Positions 42,780 to 52,193 of a DNA stretch of 52,439 nt are shown one piece after another. Origin of the DNA: Spirochaetales bacterium (GTDB lineage: Bacteria; Spirochaetota; Spirochaetia; SZUA-6; RPPD01); NCBI GenBank assembly GCA_016929065.1, contig JAFGJO010000048.1:1-52439 (forward strand), written 5' to 3'. Each line of letters begins with the position of its first letter. Position 1 is the stretch's first letter. The notes beneath the pieces were generated by a model. The model was not told the DNA's origin, did not search any database, and saw nothing but the letters and a program-made list of their open reading frames with translations. The translations under genes were made by a program, and so were the position numbers.

Positions 42780-43553
42780 TTACTCGCCCCACTGCTCTTT
42801 TTCGAATTTCGCGACAGCCTTGAGCGGGATGCCCGCGGGAATGCCCACCATGCTTTTATCCGGGATAACGCGGTTTTTCCGTATTATCGTATCAACGCCG
42901 ATAGAACAGCGGTCGCCGATCGTCACATTCGGGAAAATATAAGCCCGTGCCCCGATAACCGAGCTTTTGCCGATTTTGATTCTGCCGAGTGTAAGCCGGC
43001 CTCCTTCAAAGGTATGGCAGGTGATATCTGCACCTCCCCCGATCACTGAATCGTCACCTATTTCCAGGAACTTTGCATCATTAAGGCTCGGCGAATTAAT
43101 ATAGACATTTTTTCCGATTTTACAGCCGAGCAGCCGGAAAAACAGTTTGCAGAAAAACGACATCACGGTGATGGGGAGAATTGTCCGGACAACAATCGTA
43201 AAAATGCCCGAATAAATGATCCAGCGGAGTGTTGTCAGAGATACAGCAGGGTACGTCCCCGGTTTCATCCCTATCGAAAGGATTCGTATTAACAGTCCCA
43301 TAAAAAAAGAACCCCACATCATATACAGATAAAACGCCACCCCGCAGCTCAATGCAAAGTAGAGAATCTGCAGCCCCAGATAAAGGTAATCAGCCGGCAG
43401 ATTCAGTAAAAACTGATGAACACCCCATACAATAACAGCAATTGAGGGAGCAAGGCTGGCACCCAAAACCGCGGCATAGAATGCATATATTACGATATTG
43501 ACAATAAACTGAACCGGAGAAGAGCTTGCGATAAACATGAGAACCTTTTTCAT
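42780..43553 (-). CDS. Membrane protein with hexapeptide-repeat (left-handed beta-helix) transferase domain
   Basis: I start this at ATG 43553 (MKKVLMFIASSSP, 257 residues), which has AAGGAG upstream; the frame is open further but has no site. The first 155 residues contain about four hydrophobic helices. After residue 155 the hexapeptide pattern begins: IGDDSVIGGGADI, then LGRIKIGKSSVIGARAYIFPNVTIGDRCSIG, ending VPAG-like GIPAGIPLKAVAKF. Such proteins transfer acetyl or longer acyl groups. The membrane part plus beta-helix resembles the C-terminal region of PosA/Pls-type synthetases. It lies 176 bp before the radical SAM genes on the same strand. Confidence 0.82.
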   Translation of the reverse strand: MKKVLMFIASSSPVQFIVNIVIYAFYAAVLGASLAPSIAVIVWGVHQFLLNLPADYLYLGLQILYFALSCGVAFYLYMMWGSFFMGLLIRILSIGMKPGTYPAVSLTTLRWIIYSGIFTIVVRTILPITVMSFFCKLFFRLLGCKIGKNVYINSPSLNDAKFLEIGDDSVIGGGADITCHTFEGGRLTLGRIKIGKSSVIGARAYIFPNVTIGDRCSIGVDTIIRKNRVIPDKSMVGIPAGIPLKAVAKFEKEQWGE

Positions 43554-43755
43554 GAAGTACTCCTTTTGGTTTATAAAACAGATACTGCACCCTGCTGTAC
43601 AGAATAATTGTAGTTTAAAATGATGGTTTTGTAAAACATGATACGGATAAAAGGGATGACAGGAAAAAGAATTAATAATGAAAGCAGGAAGGCAGGAAAA
43701 CAGGGAAAAAAAGAGGCTACGCCCTTGGCTTGAACGATAAGTCGAACAGCCTGTG

Positions 43756-46686
43756 TCACCGGCGGATCCTTGGCCTGGCCGGATTCTGAACATTCCGTGC
43801 ATAAAAGAAACTGTCCAGATTGACAAAAAAATAGGGCCGAAGGTCATAATAAATATTGAAGCTCTGGATAGTATCCAGATTGAGCCGCGCACTTATTCCA
43901 GCACCAAACGGAACAGTCAATGCTCCTATGCCGGCAAGAAAGGTAAACTCAAGGCCGACATACAGTGTATGTTCAAATTCGAACAGGGGGGAGCCGATGT
44001 TCCAGTCCGCGAGCATTTCAGCATGCAGGCCCATACCAATGCCGTTTACATGCACTCCGCCGAATAATGCCGCATCCAGAGTAGCAAGGGGAAACAGATA
44101 ATCCAGCGAGAGCAGAAATTCCCCGTTCTCTGTCTGATTCATCAGCCCGAACATTCCCCTTGGTGTAATCCAGCTGGTCCCGGTGAGTTCATCAGTCGCG
44201 TATGCTGCCTTGACGCCGACCTTCACTGCATGCAGGTCGGCGAATCCCGGCAGGGTGTAGCTGAACAGCCCAAGCAGAACCATTCCGGTGTCGGTTTCAT
44301 CGAATACCGGAAGCGGAACCAGAAAATCGATTGCCGAAACAAGCGACCATATGGGGAACATTTCCGCATAGCTTCCAAACCGGTAGTGGAGATACATGAC
44401 TCCCCCCATCGCCGACAATACATTTCTTTCTGCAAGCAATGACGGCTTAAATCCATTAAAAAAACTGAATGCGTTTGCATCATCTATCAGGTAACTGTGC
44501 CTGATCCCCCCGTAGATTTGCAGAAAATCAAGCAGGTTGTGTTCCTGACGCTCAACAAGCGGAACGGAAACAAGAAACGATTCCGACAATGCCTCCCGGT
44601 AAAAGGGGGAGGCAGCATTTATCCACGAAAATGTATGGGAGATACCGGTAATAAAATCCACCGGACCGGCACTGGTGCGGAAATTAAAAAGGAACTCTGG
44701 CTGAAGAAAGAACAACTGCGATCCAATACTCAAATCCCATGCATTGGAATCCAGAAGTGAATTGTTATACAGGGTGATGCCAAAAAACGGGTTCACCGAA
44801 TTATTTTCGCCGATGAAAAATCCGGCATTCGGGAGCCAGAACTGGAACATGGGCCAGTCGATAAAGTTTTGTGATTCAACCGGCATCCATGGATATGCGG
44901 GCGGGATTGGCTGCACAGCAGGAAGAGCAACCGGTTCGGATAACAGCATATGATTGTCCATCAGCCTGATGCAGTCACCCCGGGAAGTCATACTGGTATA
45001 GACTACAGCATTCCCATTTTCAAACGCACCGGTAACCCCGACAGGGTCAGCGTGGACAAGCAACAATATTTTGGATGTCAGGTTTATAGAATACAGCGCA
45101 AGGGTGCCGTTCCGGTCCGAGGTAAACAAAACAGTATCATCTCCGGCAAACCGGGGGAAATAATCCCCGCTGTTGTCCGGCCCCAGTACATATGAAACGT
45201 AATCGGGGAGCCCCTGGACCGGTGATACAGCAATTTCGGGAACAACCGCAGGCAGTTTTGACAAATCCATAATGCAAATATCCTGAAAGCCGCGTGTATT
45301 CACGCTCAACACAATCTTTTTTCCATCCGGAGAAAACACAGGATTAAACATATTTGTTTCCAGCAGCTGCAATAAAGGTTTTTCACCACCGGCAGTCAAA
45401 TCAATACGCACCAGTCGGCTGTAGGAGCCGCTGCTTTTCACGGCAATACATTGGGTGCCGTCAGGGGAAACAGCAGGGTGCCAGAGCCGTCCGCCGGATG
45501 TCAGCCGTTTCACGGCAACCCGGGTTGCATGCAAGGCATCTTTCGCACCTGAATAGGAGATGTCCATACGGTACAATTCCGAAATGGTTTTTGCGTCGTT
45601 ATTGCTGCCTTGCTGCAGCAAGGCAGAGAATACCATCAGTTTCCCGTCTGCAGAGACACCGAACGAACTGCTGTCATACAGGCTGGTTTCAAACAGCACC
45701 TGCACCTCTTTGAAACTGCTGTCCAGCAGCACAAATGCAGGCGCTTTGGTCAATGAAGTACGCCAGGTGATGTACCCGCCCGGGACGGGAGCTGGGAGTG
45801 CATAATCTGCGTATTCATCCGGCGAAACGAGATCCCCTTGCGGGAGTGTAAAATCATCTGCCCAGATTTCATTCAACTCATCATACATTTCCGCAAGCAG
45901 GACATCCTGATGTTTGCCGGTCGCGGCAACAAGGGCACCCCATGGACCAAAAAAGGGAAAATCGAGATAGGAGTCACGGACCCGTTGATAGATATCATCG
46001 CCGTAATGACGGCGCAGATAATTGATTAAAAAATAACCATATAAATAAAATCTTCCGGAGGGCGGATACACTGATGAATATTCCAGCTGTCCCAGATTGA
46101 ACTGTTTATGGTCTTTTGCCATTGCCCGTGCGGTCATTTCAAAAAAGGCATTGCGGCCGCGGCCGCCTTTTGAAAAATCTGTTTCCAGGTTCACGGCAAT
46201 CCCTTCGATCAGCCACATAGGCCAGAATCCCGCAGAACCTGCCCGCACCCCCTCCCCCATAAAAAGCGACAGGGTATAAAAAAAGCCCTTGTTGCTGACA
46301 AGATCGATATAGTGAGCGAGCTCGTGCGTTAAAAGAAGCTTCAGCCATTGCTCGCTTCGTGCTCCAAGCCAGGGACCGGTCGGCGAGCGGACAAACAATT
46401 CCAGGTGATCGGGCATTGGGGAATAACTGCCGTTTGCATAATCGACCTGTCCGCGGATAACACACCGGACAGTGGCCGGAGAACTGTTGAAAAACTCCGA
46501 TACGTTTCTATACACATCTTCGCACACGCTTGCCAGCTCGGCGGCAGCCTGTTTATCCTGCTGTTGAAAGACAAACACGAAGTGTTCTGTTTTTGTCTCT
46601 TTCCAGACAAGTGCGTCGTCTGCAAATAATGAAACACAGACAACAGTTATGAATATAACTATGACACTAAATTTGATATTCAGCAT
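43756..46686 (-). CDS. Large secreted peptidase-like protein with beta-propeller and barrel regions
   Basis: The 976-residue protein starts with a signal peptide (MLNIKFSVIVIFITVVCVSL, cleavage near FADD). A metallopeptidase MA-like domain has HELAH (121-125) and WLIEGIA with Glu161 as a possible third zinc ligand. The middle (about 290-610) has PD40/TolB-type propeller blades such as AVSPDGTQCIAV, FSPDGKKIVLSVN and FTSDRNGTLALYSINL. The C-terminal 350 residues are amphipathic strands, probably a surface barrel ending RNVQNPARPRIRR. Proteolysis is inferred from the motif alone. The upstream stretch 43554-43755 contains no gene that I can support. Confidence 0.82.
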   Translation of the reverse strand: MLNIKFSVIVIFITVVCVSLFADDALVWKETKTEHFVFVFQQQDKQAAAELASVCEDVYRNVSEFFNSSPATVRCVIRGQVDYANGSYSPMPDHLELFVRSPTGPWLGARSEQWLKLLLTHELAHYIDLVSNKGFFYTLSLFMGEGVRAGSAGFWPMWLIEGIAVNLETDFSKGGRGRNAFFEMTARAMAKDHKQFNLGQLEYSSVYPPSGRFYLYGYFLINYLRRHYGDDIYQRVRDSYLDFPFFGPWGALVAATGKHQDVLLAEMYDELNEIWADDFTLPQGDLVSPDEYADYALPAPVPGGYITWRTSLTKAPAFVLLDSSFKEVQVLFETSLYDSSSFGVSADGKLMVFSALLQQGSNNDAKTISELYRMDISYSGAKDALHATRVAVKRLTSGGRLWHPAVSPDGTQCIAVKSSGSYSRLVRIDLTAGGEKPLLQLLETNMFNPVFSPDGKKIVLSVNTRGFQDICIMDLSKLPAVVPEIAVSPVQGLPDYVSYVLGPDNSGDYFPRFAGDDTVLFTSDRNGTLALYSINLTSKILLLVHADPVGVTGAFENGNAVVYTSMTSRGDCIRLMDNHMLLSEPVALPAVQPIPPAYPWMPVESQNFIDWPMFQFWLPNAGFFIGENNSVNPFFGITLYNNSLLDSNAWDLSIGSQLFFLQPEFLFNFRTSAGPVDFITGISHTFSWINAASPFYREALSESFLVSVPLVERQEHNLLDFLQIYGGIRHSYLIDDANAFSFFNGFKPSLLAERNVLSAMGGVMYLHYRFGSYAEMFPIWSLVSAIDFLVPLPVFDETDTGMVLLGLFSYTLPGFADLHAVKVGVKAAYATDELTGTSWITPRGMFGLMNQTENGEFLLSLDYLFPLATLDAALFGGVHVNGIGMGLHAEMLADWNIGSPLFEFEHTLYVGLEFTFLAGIGALTVPFGAGISARLNLDTIQSFNIYYDLRPYFFVNLDSFFYARNVQNPARPRIRR

Positions 46687-46804
46687 GATTAATCCTTTAC
46701 ATGATTATCTTTTTATTTTCCTGTAAAGGTGATGATAAGTCAACTGCATCCATGAAATAAGGAATCATCAGCGCAGAGCGAAAATCGCCCCACATTCTCT
46801 TCTA

Positions 46805-47587
46805 TTATTCCAGCTCCAGCTCAAGTGCCCGTTGTGCCGCGGCATTCACCGCTTCCATGACAATGGCAGTAAACGCGCCGTCCTCGAGTGTACGGATCCC
46901 TTCAATAGTAGTCCCGGCCGGTGAGGCAACACGGCTTACCAGTTCCGATGGATGTATTTTTTGAGCGCGGAGTATATTCACCGCTCCCTCGACTGTATCA
47001 AGGGCAATATTCAGGGAATCAGGATATTTAATCCCGGCTTCGACCCCGCCCATTGCCAGTGCATTGATAAATTCAAATACATAAGCAATTCCGGAACCCG
47101 AGAGTCCGGTGAAGGCGGCCATCAGCTTTTCAGGGATTTCATAGGGTGTTCCGATTGCTTCGGCAATAGAGAGTGCTTCTTTTGAATATTTTTCGCCGCA
47201 ATCAGGATGACAGGATACAGCGACCGGTGAGGCAGCCACTGAAGCGGCCAGGTTCTGCATGAAGCGAATGACATTTTTTGTATTCAATGCCTTTGCCATT
47301 GCATCGATCGATACGCCGGCCATCATGCTGACAATGCCCTTCCCCTCGGTGTGTTTTCCGATGAGCGGATACAGAGCTGCAACTTCCTGCGGTTTGACTG
47401 CAAGAACAATGATATCGGCCGTTTTTGCCGCTTCGTCCGCTTCCATGACAACAAGGTTGTATTCCTTTTCTGCAATCTCCCTGCGCGGCAGATGTTTTTC
47501 AACAACGACCGGTTTTATATTTTTTTTTATCAGCCCCTCACAGAGCGCAGTGCCCATATTCCCAAATCCGATTATCCCGTATTTCAT
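46805..47587 (-). CDS. proC: Pyrroline-5-carboxylate reductase
   Basis: ProC reduces 1-pyrroline-5-carboxylate to proline with NAD(P)H. The Rossmann motif IIGFGNMGTALCEGL (about 4-18) opens the protein. GLSGSGIAYVFEFINALAMGGVEAGI (about 165-190) is the catalytic/dimer segment, and SPAGTTIEGIRTLE (about 224-237) is the family signature. At 260 residues the length is normal. It overlaps the upstream pseudo-cyclase gene by four bases (ATGA), an unusual partner; otherwise it looks ordinary. Confidence 0.96.
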   Translation of the reverse strand: MKYGIIGFGNMGTALCEGLIKKNIKPVVVEKHLPRREIAEKEYNLVVMEADEAAKTADIIVLAVKPQEVAALYPLIGKHTEGKGIVSMMAGVSIDAMAKALNTKNVIRFMQNLAASVAASPVAVSCHPDCGEKYSKEALSIAEAIGTPYEIPEKLMAAFTGLSGSGIAYVFEFINALAMGGVEAGIKYPDSLNIALDTVEGAVNILRAQKIHPSELVSRVASPAGTTIEGIRTLEDGAFTAIVMEAVNAAAQRALELELE

Positions 47588-48954
47588 ACGACAAGTTCCT
47601 TTCGTGCTGCAATCTTTTCAAAATTTCTTTTTTCCCGTTTGTTTTGCGGTGAATCAGGATATAATGCATACACCCCAACCGTCTCGGGACGGTCTTTGAT
47701 GCGGGCACGGCCAAGCCTGCGGAATTCCAGATTTGATTCCTGTTCGCGGTAGGACACATCCGAGACAATCACCGGTGCACGCACGATCTTTGTAATTTTT
47801 AATATAGCCCCTGATGTGTCGACGGTTTTTCCAAAGACAGCACAATCAATGCTTTCATCTGTACCAATCGGATGGAATATTACCCATCCGGTATGAATGC
47901 CGATGCCCACTTCCGCTTTGGGTTCCCGGGAGCGGACACGGTTCAGGTTAAAGCCGTCGCAGTACTGCGCGATGGCCAGAGCCGCGTTCACCGCACCGGT
48001 CGCATCGCCTCCGGTGTTAAATGATTCTCCGAATACCGCGACCACCTTGCCGGCCTGCTGGGAAGCGATGATCCCATTGCCCAGAAAAACCGCACGCCGA
48101 ATCTCCCGGTAAACCCCCTCAAGCAGCTGCGCAAGCACTGCTGCAGAGAGTTCCTGTGCCAGACGCCCATAGTTGGTAATCACTGCAGTGACCACCGTCG
48201 CCTTTGTCCGTGTCCCTTCGATGGGAAGTTTTTCCTTATTCTGGAGTATCCGGCCGGTACCAATGTCACCGGCAATTCTGCCGAGCCGGTCCACGATAAC
48301 GGTTCTGAAAATATTTTTATGACTGCGGAAGATCAGGTAAAACGAAAAAACAATGCAGGCGACAAAGAGTCCCGCCGGAAGATAGATTCTGAAATCTGTA
48401 AAACTGGTCAGGCTATAATAGGACCACATGAGTCCCGGGACAAGCAGGGTCAGACCCGCGAACATTCCAAGGAAAAAAAGAACAGTATAAATCCCTGCAT
48501 AGAGACTGCCTCTCGCAGTATTCAAAAAAATATAGAGCACCCCAAAAAGGCAGAAATAGAGAATAAAAGCAGGAACAAATTCATTGTTAAACGGCAGGCT
48601 CCTCATCGCGGTGTAAATGACATAGCTGATACAGACAACATCCAGTGTAATCGCAAAATATTTCAGTGATGAACTGAAAAACCGGTATAATTTTTTAAAC
48701 ATGCCGCGTGACAACACAAAACTGTAAACAAGGAGAAAAAAAGAAACAAACAGCCCGCCCAGACGGAACATGACATCGACAGTGACCAGTTTCAAAGTCA
48801 GCGGCTGCTGTTCTGCAATAATTTGCCAGGCCGCCAAGCCGCACAGGGCAACAAAGCAGAGTAACCGGATAAAGCTGATAAACACTTCTGCCCGAATCCC
48901 CTCCCGGATGATCTGTTTTTCTGCCTGCGGCTGCTCACCGATAATATTTTTCAT
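47584..48954 (-). CDS. Membrane-bound degenerate cyclase domain protein
   Basis: The 456-residue protein has about six transmembrane helices (residues 24-215) and a C-terminal class III cyclase-like domain (about 255-430). All key residues are changed: the first Asp is Val (VVTAVITNYGRLA), the second is Gly in AGKVVAVFGES, and the N/R segment reads FGKTVDTSGAILK. It is probably a pseudo-enzyme that binds nucleotides or a partner, not a cyclase. GIHTGWVIFHPIG keeps the fold's glycine strand. It overlaps proC by four bases and so drives its translation. GAAAGAGAG precedes the ATG. Confidence 0.82.
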   Translation of the reverse strand: MKNIIGEQPQAEKQIIREGIRAEVFISFIRLLCFVALCGLAAWQIIAEQQPLTLKLVTVDVMFRLGGLFVSFFLLVYSFVLSRGMFKKLYRFFSSSLKYFAITLDVVCISYVIYTAMRSLPFNNEFVPAFILYFCLFGVLYIFLNTARGSLYAGIYTVLFFLGMFAGLTLLVPGLMWSYYSLTSFTDFRIYLPAGLFVACIVFSFYLIFRSHKNIFRTVIVDRLGRIAGDIGTGRILQNKEKLPIEGTRTKATVVTAVITNYGRLAQELSAAVLAQLLEGVYREIRRAVFLGNGIIASQQAGKVVAVFGESFNTGGDATGAVNAALAIAQYCDGFNLNRVRSREPKAEVGIGIHTGWVIFHPIGTDESIDCAVFGKTVDTSGAILKITKIVRAPVIVSDVSYREQESNLEFRRLGRARIKDRPETVGVYALYPDSPQNKREKRNFEKIAARKELVV

Positions 48955-49189
48955 TTTTTGCTCTCTCTTTCAATGAAATATCTCGGGACCTGCAATGCAG
49001 ATATATTCCGGTAATACACTCTATCCCTTTCATAAAGGATATCCCCTGCATTGTGAATCCGCGTTCGATATAGTATTATTATCGGTAAATAAAGACGGGA
49101 GTAAACAATTGAAATATATTGAAAACAAGACGATTTCATCATTTTTTTCCTTTTTTTTTAATTTCCTGTTATATTATTTATATTGAAAT

Positions 49190-49957
49190 ATGAGATTTAT
49201 AATAGATAAAAAGGATTCGGGCGGCATTCCTGTTCTGGATGTGTATCAGGCGCAAGCCGGCCGGAAACTGCCGGTGATCCTGTTTTTGCATGGATTCGGC
49301 AGTAAAAAAGAAAGAAAACTCACTCATTCGTTTTATCTTGCAGAGGCCGGATACTTTGTCTGTGCATTTGATGCCTTTGATCACGGCGAGAGGCTCTCTG
49401 ATGAGTATGACGCCCTCTCATCGGTTGAACAGCAGTCCTGTCTTTTTGACATCATTCTCGACACTTCACAAACCATCAACAGCATCATCGATGTATACAG
49501 CTCCCACCCGGCTGCCGACACATCCCGGGTGGGGCTTATTGGGACTTCCATGGGGGCGATGACGGTGTTTCATTACATTACCCATTTCAGGGCTCCCTGT
49601 GTAAAAGTTGCAATGCCGATCATCGGGACTCCGGTATGGGAATCAAACATAAAAAGCAAAATCCTCGAGGACCTTCGTTTTGCTCCGTATTTTGACAATA
49701 AAAAACTGAAAAAAATCGCCCGTGAAGAGCCTGCCCGGTTTTTGGATGCGATTGCAGATTTCCCCCTGCTCGTGCAGAATGGCGTTGATGACGAGCTTAT
49801 GCCCATCGAAGATCTGCGTGATTTTGCCGGGAAAGCTCAATTAATTTATACGAAAAAAGAATGCTTTGCATTTCACGATTATTATGATATTGGCCATGAA
49901 GCAACAGACGCCATGATCGAAACGGCAATCGAATGGTGCAAAAAGTATTTGTTATGA
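49190..49957 (+). CDS. Alpha/beta hydrolase, YitV-type esterase
   Basis: The 255-residue protein has the oxyanion-loop motif LFLHGFGSKKER (about 33-44) and the nucleophile elbow GLIGTSMGAMT (about 117-127). An Asp in NGVDDELMPIEDL and a His in IGHEATDAM complete the triad. The family includes esterases and dienelactone hydrolase-like proteins with small ester or peptide substrates. No ribosome binding site is visible before the ATG, and AT-rich -10-like sequence sits just upstream, so the message could be leaderless. It is followed 12 bp later by pepF, and the pair is probably an operon. Confidence 0.85.
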   Translation: MRFIIDKKDSGGIPVLDVYQAQAGRKLPVILFLHGFGSKKERKLTHSFYLAEAGYFVCAFDAFDHGERLSDEYDALSSVEQQSCLFDIILDTSQTINSIIDVYSSHPAADTSRVGLIGTSMGAMTVFHYITHFRAPCVKVAMPIIGTPVWESNIKSKILEDLRFAPYFDNKKLKKIAREEPARFLDAIADFPLLVQNGVDDELMPIEDLRDFAGKAQLIYTKKECFAFHDYYDIGHEATDAMIETAIEWCKKYLL

Positions 49958-49969
49958 AAGGATAGTAAC

Positions 49970-51772
49970 ATGAAAAATACCGTCACGATCCCGACACGGG
50001 ATGCGATTCCAAAGGATGACACATGGGACCTCTCCAGGCTTTACCCCGATGATACCAGCTGGGATAAAGATTTTTCCCGGATCGATATCATGGTCAATGA
50101 TTTTTTGGGGTTCAAAGGCACTCTGGCAAATAATCCGCAACAGCTGGCGGATGCGTGCAGCGCACTTAATGAAATCTACAAGATCCTGGAACGGCTGGGG
50201 AACTATGCTCACCTGAAAACCAGCGAGGATGAAGGCAATCAGGTCAACCAGGCCCGAATGGGAAAATACTATAGTCTTGTCACCCGGGAAGAAGCTGCGG
50301 TCAGTTTTTTTCACCCCGAGCTGATGCAGATTCCCGACGATATCATCCATGAATGGCTTTCGATGGATATTCTGAACGATTTCAAAATCCGGATTGAAAA
50401 AGATCTGCATATGAAGCCGTACACCTTGAGCGAGAAGGAAGAAAAAATATTCGCCTTGCAAATCGAGGCAGGAGCAGTTTCATCGAAAGCTTTTTCCGCG
50501 CTTACCAATGTCGATATGGACTTTGGCAATATTGAAACACCAGAGGGCCCCCGCCCGCTCTCGCAGGGCACTTTTTCTTCATTTTTAATCAGCCAAAACG
50601 CAGAATTGCGCAAAAAGGCATATCATCAGTTTTACTCTGAATTTGACGCACACAAACACACACTCTCTGCCCTGCTTGCGGGCAGCATTCATAAAGGAGT
50701 GAGCCAGGCAAAAATCCGGGGATTCAACAGTACCCGGCACATGGCGCTCTTTGGCAAAAAAGTAGATGAATCGGTATATGACAACTTGATACAGGCAGTA
50801 CATTCACGGCTGAAACCGCTCCACCGGTATTACCGGCTCCGTAAAAAAATCATGGGGCTGCCCTCTCTTTGCCACTGGGATACCTATGTACCCCTTGTAA
50901 AAGACATTGAAAAAAAGACTTCCTATGATGATGCGCAGGAACTGGTGCTCGCCGCTCTTGCACCGTTGGGAAAGGAATACATATCGATTCTTGACAAAGG
51001 CCTTCGCGGCCGTTGGGTCGACAAGTATGAAAACAAAGGCAAGCGCTCGGGTGCTTTTTCCGCAGGGAGTTATTTTGGTGATCCATACATCCTGTTGAAT
51101 TACAAGGAAGATGATTTCAGGAATGTCTTTACCCTCGCCCACGAGGCAGGCCATTCGATGCATTCGTATTTCTGCGTACAAAATAATCCTTTTCAGCATT
51201 ATGATTACACCATTTTCGAGGCAGAAGTTGCCTCCACGTTTAATGAGGAACTTTTGCTGCATCATTTGATCAGCAAAACCGATGACAAAGCGTTTCAGGC
51301 ATATCTGTTAAACCGCGAAATCGACAACATTATTGCCACCATCTTTCGCCAGACCATGTTTGCCGAGTTTGAATACAAAACACACACCATGGCCGAAAAA
51401 GGCGAACCGCTCACACTCGATTCCCTGCGAAAGGTTTACCGTTCGCTCATGGAAACGTACTTTGGCGGCGAGGTTGAACTGGATGAAAAAAGCGACCTTG
51501 AATGCCTGCGCATTCCGCATTTTTACCGGGCCTTTTATGTGTACCAGTATGCAACCGGCCTCTCTGCGGCAATCGCCCTCTCCCGCCGTGTCCTTGAGGG
51601 GGGTGATGCACAACGCAACGACTATCTGCGTTTTTTGAAAACAGGCGGGTCGAAATATCCGATTGAATCGCTTACCGCAGGCGGAGTGGACATGTCATCA
51701 CCCGCGCCTGTTGAGGCAGCTTTGGACACCTTCGAAGAGTATGTGGTCAGACTTGAGAAGGCACCGGGATAG
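49970..51772 (+). CDS. pepF: Oligoendopeptidase F
   Basis: This M3-family zinc endopeptidase degrades short peptides in the cytoplasm. HEAGHSMHSYF (about 389-399) is the HExxH zinc site, with EAEVASTFNEELL supplying the third ligand and following residues. The N-terminal domain (TWDLSRLYPDDTSWDKDF) is typical. At 600 residues the length is normal for the family. The ribosome binding site is AAAGGA. The C-terminal ALDTFEEYVVRLEK closes it properly, so the gene looks intact. Confidence 0.96.
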   Translation: MKNTVTIPTRDAIPKDDTWDLSRLYPDDTSWDKDFSRIDIMVNDFLGFKGTLANNPQQLADACSALNEIYKILERLGNYAHLKTSEDEGNQVNQARMGKYYSLVTREEAAVSFFHPELMQIPDDIIHEWLSMDILNDFKIRIEKDLHMKPYTLSEKEEKIFALQIEAGAVSSKAFSALTNVDMDFGNIETPEGPRPLSQGTFSSFLISQNAELRKKAYHQFYSEFDAHKHTLSALLAGSIHKGVSQAKIRGFNSTRHMALFGKKVDESVYDNLIQAVHSRLKPLHRYYRLRKKIMGLPSLCHWDTYVPLVKDIEKKTSYDDAQELVLAALAPLGKEYISILDKGLRGRWVDKYENKGKRSGAFSAGSYFGDPYILLNYKEDDFRNVFTLAHEAGHSMHSYFCVQNNPFQHYDYTIFEAEVASTFNEELLLHHLISKTDDKAFQAYLLNREIDNIIATIFRQTMFAEFEYKTHTMAEKGEPLTLDSLRKVYRSLMETYFGGEVELDEKSDLECLRIPHFYRAFYVYQYATGLSAAIALSRRVLEGGDAQRNDYLRFLKTGGSKYPIESLTAGGVDMSSPAPVEAALDTFEEYVVRLEKAPG

Positions 51773-51974
51773 ATTCAGGAAATTGCTCACAACGGACAAG
51801 AAGGAAAAAAGAGAACAGGATTTACCTGATCACTTTGGAATAGTGGCCAGGCAGGCAGGATAAACAGGATGAAAAATAAGGGATGAGTACTTTTTTTTGA
51901 TGCATTACCCAACTTCTCTTTCCTGTCTGTTCTTCTTCATCTGCGTGCTTCGCGATCTTTACGAGAACTCTTCT
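51773..51974. other. Intergenic stretch with degenerate repeat phrases
   Basis: No gene is supported here. It contains short phrases such as ACAGGATTTACCTGATCAC (51818-51836) and CAGGATAAACAGGATGAAA (51857-51875), then CTTCGCGATCTTTACGAGAAC (51950-51970). The last resembles TTCGCGCTCTTTGCGAGAAC near 341-360. Such phrases recur between genes in many bacterial genomes and look like decayed copies of a repeat. Confidence 0.45.
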
Positions 51975-52193
51975 TTAACTCCGTAAAACAAAAAGCCTGC
52001 TTCGCACAATGCAGGTAATCAAAGAACCCAGCAGACAGATTATCGTACTTATTGGGGTAAAGGAACAATGCGCATAATACCCCAGGAGACACAATTTGCT
52101 GGCCATTGCGGGAATTATGGTAACAATAGCGGCAAGAGTAAATAACATCGTTAAAATCAATAGCGGGAGATATCCTTTTTTTCGTGTTTTCAT
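51975..52193 (-). CDS. Small membrane protein
   Basis: The 72-residue protein starts MKTRKKGYLPLLILTML and has two hydrophobic segments (about 9-28 and 46-63). KLCLLGYYAHCSFTPIST lies between them and its Cys/His residues could be functional. A strong GGAGG ribosome binding site is 6 nt before the ATG, and the basic start gives a clear orientation. I have seen this L-G-Y-x-A-H-C-S-F-T-P pattern in unannotated small membrane proteins, but no function is known to me. Confidence 0.72.
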   Translation of the reverse strand: MKTRKKGYLPLLILTMLFTLAAIVTIIPAMASKLCLLGYYAHCSFTPISTIICLLGSLITCIVRSRLFVLRS

